Position numbers and translations under genes: made by a program
Source of the DNA: Pelargonium nanum
Lineage: Eukaryota > Streptophyta > Magnoliopsida > Geraniales > Geraniaceae
Length of the DNA stretch: 23,875 nt
Assembly (NCBI GenBank): GCA_036897485.1
Contig: JAYMTF010001366.1
Coordinates: 1 to 23,875 of the forward strand
Direction of reading: 5' to 3'
The notes under the pieces: model-generated
The model's input: the letters and a program-made list of their open reading frames with translations, nothing else
What the model was told of the DNA's origin: nothing
Databases searched by the model: none
Shown here: positions 1-10,900 of the stretch, piece by piece
Numbering within the stretch: position 1 is the stretch's first letter
How the letters are laid out: each line of letters starts with the position of its first letter

Positions 1-1
1 T

Positions 2-3000
2 GTGACGTTTGGCCGGAGAAGCTCCTCAGGCCGATACGTAAGCTACTCAAGAGATGATCTTGATAGCGAACTTGGGAGTGTGGACTATATGAACTACACA
101 GTCCACATTCCGCCAACCCCCGACAACCAACCCATGGATCCGTCCATCTCCCAGAAGGTTGAAGAGCAATATGTGTCGAGTTCGCTCTTTACGGGTGGAT
201 TCAATAGTGTTACACGAGCACATTTGATGGACAAAGTGATTGAATCCGAAGCTAACCATCCCCAGATGGCTGGCGCGAAGGGATCTTCGTGTGCCATTCC
301 TGGTTGTGATGCGAAGGTGATGAGTGACGAGCGTGGTGCGGATATTCTCCCGTGCGAGTGTGACTTCAAGATATGTCGGGATTGTTATATGGATGCCGTG
401 AAGACTGGTGGTGGTATCTGTCCGGGATGTAAGGAGCAATACAAGAACACAGAATTGGATGAAGTGGCTGTGGATAATAATTCTCGGCCTCTTCCACTTC
501 CTCCTCCTGGTGGAATGTCGAAAATGGAGAGGAGGTTGTCGTTGATGAAGTCAACGAAGTCAGTGCTTATGAGGAGCCAGACCGGAGATTTCGATCACAA
601 CAGGTGGTTGTTCGAAACTCGAGGGACTTACGGGTATGGAAATGCTATATGGCCAAAGGATGGGGGTATTGGGAACGATAAAGACAGTGATGTTTCTGAG
701 CCAACGGAATTGGTGAGCAAACCATGGAGGCCACTTACTCGGAAATTAAAGATACCTGCTGCTGTTCTCAGCCCATATAGGTACAGTCTTTGTTACTTGG
801 TCGTTATCGTTTCGCTGTTCTCTTCTGGTTTTAACACATTTGCATGTGAACATAACAGCAAAATCCTTGAAATGACTAAAAAATGGTGAAAGGAAATGAG
901 TTATTTTAACACGAAATCCTACCTTATTTGCCCTTATTACCTGTGATTTTGAATGTTATAGAGTGCTAATTTTATACTTATTTTTGGCTGATATAGCACT
1001 GGTTTGGACCTAAATCTAATGTAAAGAAGTAGAATGATTTCATATTTCCCCTAACTATTCGGGTTTTTGAAAGTTTTGGTGTGTAAATTTTATACTTACC
1101 ACCCAATTGTTCTAGTCCTAGAACAAGTACATCATTTTCCCTAATTAACTGTAGTTGTGTAAGTTTGGCGTGTTAATTTCAAACTTATTTTTGCTGATAT
1201 AGCAATGATTTGCACCTAATTGTTATGTAAACAAGTAGAATGAGTTCATTTTTCCATGAAATCCTACTTTATTTGCTCCAATTACCCGGGATTTTGATAG
1301 TTATGTCAAATTATTTGTTTCTGTATCATTGCATATAAACATTTGATATAAACTAGAGACTATACCAGATGTTTGTGATCTCTTTATTTGCGTCATGCTC
1401 ATCGGTTCCTTTTACTTTTTGTTGGTCTTGCTTGCAGGCTTCTGATTCTTGTTCGTATGGTTGCGCTCGGTTTCTTCTTGACATGGAGAGTCAGTAACAA
1501 AAACGAAGACGCAATCTGGCTCTGGGGAATGTCCGTGGTTTGTGAGCTCTGGTTCGCTTTCTCTTGGCTTCTTGATCAACTTCCCAAGTTGTGCCCAATC
1601 AATCGTTCCACAGATCTCAACGTTCTCAAAGAAAAATTCGAAACACCTAGCCCCAACAACCCGACTGGAAAATCCGATCTCCCGGGAATAGACATATTCG
1701 TCTCCACAGCTGATCCCGAGAAGGAACCACCTCTTGTCACTGCCAATACCATCTTGTCCATTCTAGCCACGGATTATCCCGTCGAAAAGCTCGCTTGCTA
1801 TGTCTCAGATGATGGTGGTGCGCTTCTAACTTTTGAGGCCATGGCCGAAGCTGCAAGCTTTGCTAACATATGGGTCCCGTTTTGTCGCAAACATAACATT
1901 GAGCCAAGGAATCCAGAATCGTACTTTAGTCTGAAGAGAGACCCTTATAAGAACAAAGTGAAGCCCGATTTTGTCAAGGATCGGAGAAGGGTAAAGCGTG
2001 AGTACGATGAGTTCAAGGTCCGCACCAATGGTTTGACTGAGTCTATTCGTCGCCGGTCTGATGCTTATCATGCCCGGGAGGAAATCAAGGCCATGAAGCT
2101 TCAAAGGCAGCATCGGGATGATGAGCCTGTTGAGAGTGTGAAGATCCCGAAAGCTACGTGGATGGCTGATGGAACTCACTGGCCCGGAACTTGGTTGACT
2201 GCTGGACCAGAGCACTCTAAAGGTGACCATGCGGGTATTATCCAGGTATTTCCAAATTCTGACGTTGACATTTGATTTTTTAATGAAAAATTACTCTGTA
2301 TTTTCTTTTGTATGCTATTGTCGTAGGCAAAATGGTCGTGTTAGAGCTAAAGTTTAAGAATTCAGACACACTTGGACTAAAAAAGCTTTTACTTTACCTA
2401 ACTAAAATAAGTCTACTCTAAAAAAGCATTTTACTCTACCCTAACTAAAATAAGCCTAAAGTGTGTATAGTTTTATTTAACTATGATATGTATATGTGCT
2501 GATCATTTTTTTGTGGCCTTTGCTTCCAATGATGCAGGTGATGTTGAAACCCCCAAGCGATGAGCCATTACTTGGATCTACTGATGACACTAAGATCATC
2601 GACCTCACTGACGTGGACATCCGACTTCCCATGCTTGTTTATGTTTCTCGTGAGAAACGTCCTGGCTACGATCACAACAAGAAGGCCGGAGCAATGAACG
2701 CCCTAGTCCGAGCCTCAGCGATCATGTCCAACGGACCGTTCATTTTGAATCTGGATTGTGATCACTACATCTACAACTCACAGGCAATGAGGGAAGGAAT
2801 GTGCTTCATGATGGACCGTGGTGGCGATCGCCTTTGCTACGTTCAGTTTCCTCAGAGGTTCGAAGGTATTGACCCTTCTGATCGGTATGCTAATCACAAT
2901 ACCGTGTTCTTTGATGTCAACATGCGAGCTCTTGACGGGCTTCAGGGTCCTGTCTATGTCGGAACTGGATGTTTGTTTCGCAGAGTTGCGCTTTACGGGT

Positions 3001-4295
3001 TTGACCCGCCTAGGTCAAAGGAGCATCACTCGGGCTGTTGCAGTTGCTGCTTTCAAAGCCGCAAGAAGCATTCCTCAGTTGCAAACACCCCTGAAGAAAA
3101 CCGGGCATTGAGAATGGGAGATTCGGATGACGAGGAAATGAACATGTCTACATTCCCGAAGAGGTTCGGTAATTCAAGTTTTCTTGTGGATTCCATCCCT
3201 GTGGCTGAGTTCCAAGGCCGTCCTCTTGCGGACCATCCGGCGGTCAAGAACGGGCGTCCACCTGGCGCCCTCACCATTCCTCGGGATCTTCTTGACGCAT
3301 CCACTGTCGCAGAGGCAATTAGTGTTATCTCGTGCTGGTATGAGGATAAAACAGAGTGGGGACAGCGTGTAGGGTGGATTTATGGTTCGGTTACTGAAGA
3401 TGTGGTGACCGGGTACCGGATGCACAACAGGGGATGGAAATCAGTTTACTGTGTTACCAAGCGCGATGCCTTCCGTGGGACCGCTCCGATCAATCTCACA
3501 GATCGGCTCCACCAGGTCCTCCGATGGGCCACTGGTTCAGTCGAGATCTTCTTCTCCCGAAACAATGCACTCCTTGCAAGCCCGAAAATGAAGATTCTTC
3601 AAAGAATAGCATACCTCAACGTCGGTATCTACCCGTTCACCTCGATATTCCTCATCGTGTATTGTTTCCTCCCGGCACTGTCCCTATTCTCCGGCCAGTT
3701 CATCGTCCAAACCCTCAACGTAACATTCCTCGCCTACCTCCTCATCATTACCTTGACTCTATGCATGCTCGCTATCCTTGAAATCAAATGGTCAGGAATT
3801 GAACTCGAAGAATGGTGGAGAAATGAGCAATTTTGGCTCATCGGAGGAACCAGCGCTCATCTTGCAGCTGTGCTCCAAGGGCTATTAAAAGTCATCGCTG
3901 GTATTGAAATCTCCTTCACTCTGACATCAAAATCAGGTGGTGACGATGCTGATGACGAGTTTGCTGATCTCTACATTGTCAAATGGACGTCCCTGATGAT
4001 CCCGCCAATCACGATCATGATGGTGAACTTGATCGCTATAGCAGTCGGATTCAGCAGAACAATCTACAGCACGATCCCACAATGGAGTCGCTTACTTGGC
4101 GGCGTGTTCTTCAGTTTCTGGGTTTTGGCTCATCTGTACCCGTTTGCCAAAGGTCTGATGGGAAGGCGAGGAAAGACACCGACCATTGTTTTTGTGTGGT
4201 CGGGACTTATTGCGATCACCATTTCGCTTCTCTGGGTTGCGATCAATCCACCAGCTGGAGCTACTGAGATTGGAGGCTCGTTCACGTTCCCGTGA
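2..4295 (+). CDS. CSLD3: Cellulose synthase-like protein D (CSLD2/CSLD3 type), 5' partial
   Basis: Exons 2..780, 1438..2245 and 2538..4295, joined by GT-AG introns; the visible product is 1114 residues. This is a family 2 glycosyltransferase of Golgi and plasma membrane that makes beta-1,4-glucan-type polymers in tip-growing cells such as root hairs. Numbering from the first visible residue, a RING-like zinc finger has Cys at 97, 102, 118, 120, 125, 128, 140 and 143. Two N-terminal membrane segments lie at about 261-310. Catalytic motifs follow: DDG at 384, DCD at 602, TED at 815 and QVLRW at 855-859. About six C-terminal membrane helices end in GGSFTFP. The first codon is GTG (Val) inside the conserved N-terminus (VTF.RR..SGRYV.YSRDD), so the true ATG lies about 30 codons upstream, outside the window. 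The length and the acidic N-terminus fit CSLD rather than CESA. The CSLD3 assignment rests on remembered similarity to Arabidopsis CSLD3 and on gene order; CSLD2 cannot be excluded. No frameshift or lost catalytic residue is seen. Confidence 0.95.
911..1305 (+). repeat. Degenerate tandem units in CSLD intron 1
   Basis: Intron 1 (781..1437) contains several diverged copies of one unit. The phrase 'gaaatcctac.ttatttgc' occurs at about 912 and 1258. The phrase 'acttatttttg(g)ctgatatagcaa/ctg' followed by 'gtagaatga.ttcat' occurs at about 975 and 1180. A shortened middle copy lies near 1051-1141. The unit is roughly 90-140 bp. No coding potential is seen. Confidence 0.55.
2376..2459 (+). repeat. 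Short tandem duplication in CSLD intron 2
   Basis: Two adjacent copies of a unit of about 40 bp read 'ctaaaaaagc.ttttact.tacc..aactaaaataag', starting near 2376 and 2416 with a few differences. They lie inside the 292-bp intron 2246..2537 and do not touch its splice sites. Confidence 0.6.
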
Positions 4296-4436
4296 TAGGT
4301 TTTTTATTCCATTCCTTGATTTAAATTCTTTTTCTCCGACATGTTTATTATTCATGCTGATGAACAGATTAGGTTTCTTGTTTTGCAATTTTATCGAACT
4401 TTGTTTAGCATGAACTTTTAGCGATTCAGCATAACA

Positions 4437-4700
4437 TTTTGTTATATCAGTGTACAATGTTTTCTAAATTAGTTGGGTCTGATTCTATATATATCATATC
4501 ATTTTTACTGTCAAATTTACAGAATCTTTGTTTTTTTTTTTGTTGAGAACTGGGTTTTGGAAAATTTTGTTATCAGTGTACAATGTTCTAAATTAGTTGG
4601 GTCTGATTCTCTACATTTATCATCTCAGTTTTACTGTAAATTTATAGGATCTCTGTTCTTAGCTGAAAGCTGGTTCTCAGGACATTTGTTATCAGTACAC
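4437..4700 (+). repeat. Tandem duplication of about 125 bp downstream of CSLD
   Basis: A block starting 'ttttgttat..cagtgtacaatgtt' and running through 'ctaaattagttgggtctg' begins at 4437 and again at 4565. A third truncated start (tttgttatcagtacac) follows at 4685. The block begins about 140 bp after the CSLD stop codon and so is probably 3' UTR or immediate downstream sequence. Copies differ by small indels, so the duplication is not very recent. Confidence 0.75.
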
Positions 4701-5102
4701 TGAGATGACAATTTGGGTTTTGGATCAGTTTTTAGTTGTCATTTACGGGTTGAAATGACCTAACAATGACCCCGATGCACAATGACCTGACCCGTAGAAA
4801 ATGAGCGGAATTGCCAGACCCGTGATTTTGTATGACAATTCGTGTTAAAGGTTGATTGTATTATACGATCTAACACGACACGTTAAATACAATAAATGAA
4901 TGTGTCGTGTTGACAAGACATTTAATTAAGAAAAATCATTCACGGGTTTCCAAAAAAAAAAAACATTCACGATGGGGTTTTTACACAAATCCCGACCTAT
5001 AGTGCACGACCTCTCGTCGAAAAATGACACATTTTATACGATAAAATCTAACACGTTACTGGGATTAATAACGGTGATTTGATGCCAAAAAAATTATTAA
5101 AA
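4701..5102. other. Intergenic spacer between CSLD and tRNA-Arg
   Basis: No open frame with coding character. The stretch 4740-4960 is rich in 'gacccg' and 'cgtgttgacaagac' phrases resembling the insides of the hAT-like short elements elsewhere in the window, but I could not place both ends. A run of 12 A lies near 4951-4963. Confidence 0.4.
5099..5102 (-). terminator. RNA polymerase III terminator of tRNA-Arg
   Basis: On the minus strand, TTTT follows directly after the discriminator base, and a T7 run lies a few bases further on as a backup. This is the standard Pol III stop. Confidence 0.75.
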
Positions 5103-5175
5103 CGACTCTGCTGGGGATCGAACCCAGAATCTCTGGTTTCGTAGACCAGCGCCTTATCCATTGGGCCACAGAGTC
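5103..5175 (-). tRNA. tRNA-Arg (anticodon ACG), nuclear type
   Basis: Read on the minus strand, a 73-nt cloverleaf starts GACTCTG and pairs with CAGAGTC at the 3' end, with discriminator G. The A-box region is TGGCCCAATGG, the anticodon arm is CTGGT-CTACGAA-ACCAG with ACG at 5140..5142, and the B box is GGTTCGATCC. All four stems pair. There is no intron and no encoded CCA. It reads CGN (mainly CGU) arginine codons after inosine modification of A34. The sequence matches the usual eudicot nuclear tRNA-Arg(ACG) closely. Confidence 0.96.
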
Positions 5176-5212
5176 AATTGGTGACGATGTCGTTTTGTTT
5201 TCAAATATATAC
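5176..5212 (-). promoter_or_regulatory. Upstream elements of tRNA-Arg
   Basis: On the minus strand the tRNA is preceded by CACCAATT, which supplies the CAA motif plant tRNA genes carry just upstream. A TATATATTTG stretch lies about 30 bases upstream (5203..5211). Both fit the plant Pol III upstream pattern; function is inferred. Confidence 0.5.
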
Positions 5213-5738
5213 CTACTCCATAATATATGAATTTTCCGGTATTTTTTCGTTGGATTCTTAGTCAATTATAAATAATAAAAAATAAGTAAAAGTAAAGTTA
5301 ACATTTTGGAATAGTAACCCAACTCACATTTTTACGGATTCGGTTCAAGTCTACTTGTATTTTAATTCGATTAAGTCATCAATAAAATTTAAATGTGTTA
5401 TATTATATTATTTTATACTTTTTTTACAACGTTTAAATTATGCGACAATATTATACGTGAATTACAGACATAAATATATTTTAAATAAAAAAACCTTCTT
5501 CAAAACAAAACCTATTGCATGATGAGTCATATGCAACTATTCCCTCCTTGAAAAAGTAAATCATGCAAGATTAGTGACATTTTTAGTTTGTTGAAGCACT
5601 ACATATGCATGCTCCATTGATCCAACCACATTTAATTAATTTAACAAAAAATACCCATTAACCAAAATTTCAAGCCCCAATAATAAGACCTCTATTTTTC
5701 ACCAAATTCACTCCCAAAACAATCTTCAAACCCTAGCT
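5213..5738. other. AT-rich spacer and presumed FLA-like gene promoter
   Basis: No coding frame is seen. The last part, about 5640-5738, is the likely promoter and leader of the FAS1 gene and ends with 'aaaccctagct' just before its ATG. I cannot place a convincing TATA box. Confidence 0.4.
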
Positions 5739-6554
5739 ATGGAAGCTCACACCACCACCATCACTTTCTTCTTAGCACTTCTCTCCATGGCAATGGCCTC
5801 CTCGTCTTTTCCAACGCAACAGAAAAGTCAAAATCTCGCTTTAGCCACTGATGAAATGCTCCACGCCAACTATTTCACATTCGTCATGCTCATCAACATG
5901 TCCCCTCCTGACATATTCCAAGCCAACATCACTTTCTTGATGCCCAACGACCGGCTTTTGGCCGGAATCACCGACTTGTCGTCGGATTCCGTCACCGGGT
6001 TCTTGTTTCGACACTCCATCCCCTCCCCGCTCCTCTTTGAGACGTTGAAACTACTCCCTTCAGGTACTGTCATGCCCTCTTCAGACGGAAACTATACTAT
6101 CTCTGTCAACAACAACGGTCGGAAAAGCTATTTCCTCAATAATGTTAGGCTCATTAGCCCTAACATATGTAGCAATATGGGGTCCACCATTAGGTGTCAT
6201 GGCATAAATGGTGTCTTGTCGGAGAATTATACAAACCCTAATAGTGCAATTCCTTGTTCATCAAGCAACCCGCCTAACCCTAACCCGAGCCCGGCTCCTA
6301 CCCCTAGCCCTAACCCCAGTCCTAGTTCTCCTGAAGGCATTGACGCACCACCATCTTCTAAATCATCGCCAGCGTTGGCTCCTACAACGACGGGAAACAT
6401 ACCGGATAATGATAACAACACTTTTGCTATTGCTCCTTCTCCTGCGGCGAATGGCACCCCGACCGGGAAGGGTTCAGGTTCTTGTGGGAGACATGTGAGC
6501 TTGTTTGTGAGTTGTTTTGTAGTTTTGGTGACAATGGTTGGTTTGTTTGTTTAG
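5739..6554 (+). CDS. Fasciclin-like arabinogalactan protein, single FAS1 domain
   Basis: A single-exon frame of 271 residues. Residues 1-20 form a signal peptide (hydrophobic core ITFFLALLSMAMA). One FAS1-type domain covers about 31-165, with the NITFLMPNDRLL segment (the H1 region) and FLFRHSIPSPLLFETL before a short H2-like part. N-glycosylation sequons include NIT at 63, NYT at 118 and NYT at 163. Residues 175-240 are rich in Ser/Ala/Thr-Pro dipeptides, the pattern for hydroxyproline arabinogalactan addition. The tail has a small-residue patch (GKGSGSCG, 243-250), then a basic residue and a hydrophobic end (252-271), as expected for a GPI-anchor signal. The product is probably a plasma membrane or cell wall proteoglycan for adhesion or wall assembly. 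It resembles the small single-FAS1 branch (Arabidopsis FLA19-21 and relatives) more than FLA11/12, but the FAS1 core is divergent and I give no number. The start is the first ATG after the leader and gives an intact signal peptide. Confidence 0.88.
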   Translation: MEAHTTTITFFLALLSMAMASSSFPTQQKSQNLALATDEMLHANYFTFVMLINMSPPDIFQANITFLMPNDRLLAGITDLSSDSVTGFLFRHSIPSPLLFETLKLLPSGTVMPSSDGNYTISVNNNGRKSYFLNNVRLISPNICSNMGSTIRCHGINGVLSENYTNPNSAIPCSSSNPPNPNPSPAPTPSPNPSPSSPEGIDAPPSSKSSPALAPTTTGNIPDNDNNTFAIAPSPAANGTPTGKGSGSCGRHVSLFVSCFVVLVTMVGLFV

Positions 6555-7563
6555 TCACAAAAGTTTAATGAAATTATAAGAAAGATTTGAAGAAGAACAA
6601 AAAAATTAATGTACTCCAAAAGTTGTACATGGACCAATTGAGATTTGTCAATAATTAAATTAGAATTTGGTCTATCATATGTTGCTAAGAACAAGCTTAT
6701 TGTGTAATTATAGATGACAATTTAATTTGAATTAATCTAATACAAGCTTTTTCTCGACTTTTTGAGTTGGGCATTTAGATCTCAACATCGAACTAATTAA
6801 ATTCATAAACGAAAGACAAGTTATAGACAAGTATTTCAATTTATAACGTAATTAATTTTCTTGTTATTTGTTCATATACAAAATGCTTATCACCAACTAC
6901 TAAGGAATGTGAATAGCTAAGATTCCACCTGCATTCTTGTGAGTTCAAATCACACAAAATATACTTGTTTCATTTTTTAGTCAAGTTTACAACGAAGAAA
7001 ATATAAGGCGACCAAATGATCGACGTTCAACTCGTACATTTTCATGTATCAAACACACAACTTGCCACTCTCACCTCTTTATATGAAGGTCAACCAATGC
7101 TTCTCTAACAAAATTCGAAGAACCCGACTCAGAATCTGTATAGTCAACTCTAGTTAGAGCTGTTAGTCCACACTCGAAACTTAATGCTCTCAAAATAATG
7201 ATTTATTTTCTCTATAAAATATTGTTCTAAAATAAATGTTCACATTCAATTTTGACTATTTTGTTACAACACGTGGGATATAAAAGAGAAAACCCGACCC
7301 TAACTAACACAACCATAACCTTCACAAAAAAATGAAAGTGGAAAGTTGTTTTGAGATGAATATAGTATGAATTTTTACGGGTTCAATCTGCATAAAACAA
7401 ATCCGATCAATTTTCAAGCTGGGTCGAATAAAGCCACACAAACCTACATATTTTTCTCATAAAACTAGCTCTTTCAGTGGGGTCGGGTTACGCATCTCCA
7501 ACCCGAAGAAATAAAACCGACTCCAAATTCAAATTGTTAGTTCTAAATTCAGTATGTTAAACA
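6555..7563. other. Spacer after the FLA-like gene
   Basis: There is about 1 kb without a credible coding frame. The first 100 bases or so are the presumed FLA 3' UTR. Near 6910-6960 a stretch ending 'gagttcaaatcaca' looks like a Pol III B box but has no tRNA fold. From 7155 ('tagagctgttagtcca') to about 7547 ('caaattgttagttcta') the ends are loosely inverted and may be an old hAT-like element; the flanks do not give a clear duplication. Confidence 0.35.
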
Positions 7564-7737
7564 CTTGAGGTAGACAAATGAGATTCAAAACCGCGAGCAT
7601 CCGAATCTATCCTGCAAGTTTTCAGGACCGAGTCACATAAAATAGACCCGATCAATATCTAAGTCGACCAAACCTGCAAAATCTGTACTTACAACCCAAA
7701 CCCGACACGTGACCCAAAACCTGAATTGCCACCTCGA
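7564..7737. mobile_element. hAT-like short element (MITE), degenerate
   Basis: The left end reads TTGAGGTAGACAAATGAG. The right end read in reverse gives TCGAGGTGGCAATTCAGG. The interior is rich in 'gacccg' phrases like the other copies. No target-site duplication can be recognised. It lies about 240 bp upstream of the ATAD3 start codon, within the likely promoter. Confidence 0.35.
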
Positions 7738-7975
7738 CTAGGTAAAACTGTAATTATTGTCTGTAAAAAAACTAAAAACCCTCCTCACCAATTTAACCAC
7801 AAACCCTACCAAAACCCTGAAGCTTCCACATTTGGTAAGAAGAAGAAGAAACTAAAAAAAGCCATCACTTTTCTTCTTCTTCAAGCACACGCCTCTCTCA
7901 ATAAACCCTTCCAAAACCCTTATATTCTCTTCTTCGTCACACCACACACCAAACCCCAAAACTCACAGACCAAAA

Positions 7976-10900
7976 ATGGGCAAAGCTTCAGCAATGGCAG
8001 AGCTCGTCTCGTCCATCGCCGCCTCCTTCTCCCCAACCACCGCTTACGCCGATGGCGCTTTCAATTTCCCATCTTTCTCCTCCTCCGGCTCCTCCGGAGC
8101 TCCTCAATCTTCTGACAAATCGCCGCCGCCAAAACCGGCGGATGGCGGCGGAGATGGTTCATCGGAGTCGTCGACGCCGAAGGTTAGGAACGATAACCCT
8201 AGGACCACCTCGGCCGGGTTCGATCCGGAGGCGCTCGAGCGCGGCGCTAAGGCCTTGAAGGAGATCAGCACTTCCAATCAAGCAAAGAAGGTTTTTTTGC
8301 ATTCCAAATTTTAGGGTTTGAGTTGGATTGGTTTCTGATTAATTGGAAGCAAATTTCAATTTTTGGTGAATGTGAAAATGAAATTTGTGTTACAGAAGAA
8401 AAATGGTTAAATTTTGTTCAGCTTAGTTAGTAATGATTAATGTTCTGTGTTTTTATCATTTGGTATCTGATTTTACTTTGTTAGTCAATTACTAGTTCAT
8501 GCCAAAATGATATATTTACAAGCTCATTTGTTTGCTCTCTTTGGTTACAGTTTTTTATATCGGGTTTTTGTATTTGTTCTACTTATGAAAGAGAAACATG
8601 TAAATTGTATATTGAAGTGAACTCTTAGCTCAATCGGGTTTGTTGTGTGTGGTCAAATTGTGGAGCAATAGGTGTTTGAGGTCATGAAGAAGCAGGAGGA
8701 GACGAGGCAGGCCGAGTGGGCTGCGAAGGCTGCTGAGTTTAAAGCATATCAAGCTCAAGCTGAAACTGTAAGATACTATATCTAATTTTCTTTCTCGCCA
8801 TTGCATTTTTTTCCATTTGTGGACTCAGAATAATTTGCTTCAACTATATAAGTTGTTTATTTCGTAGAAGCACCAAAAATAGGCATTGATTTTGTTGTGC
8901 AATTTTCATGTCTTTCTGTAATGTTTCCATTTTTATCCAACTATAACAGTAACACTTAACTAATTGTGACTTTTGTTACCTGAAGATATGTTTTTTAGGT
9001 CCTAAATAACTATTTAGGATCATTGTTTGTTTGTGATAAATACATGGTGGTTCATGTAGAGAATTAATTAATAGAAGTTAGGATAATATGGTTCTCGACC
9101 TCTCATGTTGTGACATGTTGACGCCAGGAAAGTTGGCATGTGGCATGAGAGTAGGGCTAGATACATATTTGTTGATATGTTATTTACTTTTCTTTTGGCT
9201 AGATACATATTTGTTGATATGTTATTTACTTTTATTTTACATTTACTTATGAATGTACTTGTTATGTTAAATAGCACATTGGAATTATGGTCTCTTTCAC
9301 TCTTTTAAGAGGTAAGTAATGGGCTGTGGAGCTATTTCACGGGTGTATTTAAGGGTGCCCGTTGGTACGGGATCAGACTGAAAAATGGGGATTTTGAGGA
9401 CCGAAGACGAGACCGAAAAATGACTGAAATGAACCCGGACTGAACTTTTGGACAATTTTTTTTAAAATATGTGTATGAATTGCTTTACTGTTGTATATTT
9501 GCTTTGAGATGCCACGAGAATTTTAAGTGGAACTGCATGGCACATGAGTTATCCCTTGAATCGGCACTTTCTTTGTGTGGCAGGAGAAACAACGGGTTGT
9601 ATATGATGAGCAGAAAAAGCTAGCACAACACAATGCTCAAACAAAATCCCAGATGGCTCGCTACGAGGATGAATTGGCAAGAAAGAGAATGCAGGCATAA
9701 ATTCTTCAACTTTTGTGTTTCACAGGAAAAGGTATTTTTATGTTGTAGAACCTAACGTTGTCTTGTTTTTCCAGGCAGAAAATGAATACCATAGAGCAAG
9801 GAATCAGGAGCTTGTGAAACTGCAGGAAGACTCATCAATTAGGCAGGAGCAAGCTCGACGTGCAACGGAAGAACAAATTCAAGCACAGCGGAGACAAACT
9901 GAGAGGGAAAAGGCTGAGATAGAACGTGAAACTATCAGAGTTAGGGCTATTGCAGAAGCAGAAGGAAGAGCCCATGAAGCAAAGCTAGCTGAAGATGTTA
10001 ATCGACGAATCCTAGTAGACCGTGCAAATGCTGAGAGAGAGAAATGGGTTGCTGCCATAAATACGACTTTTGATCATATTGGAGGTATTAAGCTAAATGA
10101 TGCACTTAACAGTCTTAAACCATCTAAATATGAATGTGTCACCATTTGGTTGGTTACAAATGCCTTGTTTTGCACATTATATGGCCTTTTAGTTGCAACA
10201 TCGACAAACTCTATCCCCTTACATTTAGTTATAGTCAGCAATCAATTATATGCCGTACTTGTTGGGTCATTGGCGGCTTTCAAAAGCGACTGAAATGCAT
10301 GCCAAACCTTTTCCATTTTAGTCTCTGAATTTTGCTAGTGAATTATTATTATTAATTTTTTGCCTCGGAAGCATGTTTAACGTCAATGTGGACCATCCAT
10401 TTTTGTTCTTCTGTAGGGGGTTTGCGAGCCATTTTGACGGATCAGAATAAGCTGGTTGTAGCTGTAGGGGGTGTGACTGCACTCGCTGCCGGAGTTTACA
10501 CAACAAGGTATATATTACTACCTCTGCTTCAAAATAAGTCATTTTAATGATGGAAGGATATTATTGGAAAGTTATATGTATATTTTGGTTGAAATTGTAA
10601 ATGACATTTATTTTGCTCATGTTTTTTGGTGATTTAACTGAAAGTAAATAGCTTATGCTTTTATGTTTTCTGCAATGTAGGGAAGGCGCAAGAGTTATTT
10701 GGAGCTATGTGGATAGAATATTGGGACAACCATCTCTTATCAGGGAGTCTTCCAGAGGAAAATATCCTGGGTCAGGTTTGTTTTCCCGAGCTGTGAGCAG
10801 CTTATCACGTAAGGGGTCTGGTGCAGAAAAGGAAAAAGGATTTGGTGACGTTATTTTACACCCCCCTCTTCAAAAAAGAATCGAGCAACTCTCTACTGCG

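Noticed and set aside
2..4. CSLD start at the first in-frame codon
   Set aside because: That codon is GTG and matches an internal Val in the conserved N-terminus; the gene continues past the window edge.
6275..6345. Telomere-like CCCTAA repeats
   Set aside because: The cctaaccctaaccc pattern lies in the FLA-like reading frame and encodes Asn-Pro/Ser-Pro dipeptides of the arabinogalactan region; it is codon use, not an interstitial telomere.
9340..9475. Element-like 'gggtgcccgttggtacggg' block in ATAD3 intron 2
   Set aside because: It resembles one end of a common plant repeat, but I cannot find a matching opposite end.
9715..10293. Single-exon 192-residue frame
   Set aside because: It is ATAD3 exon 4 read through flanking introns; only 9775..10084 matches the family.
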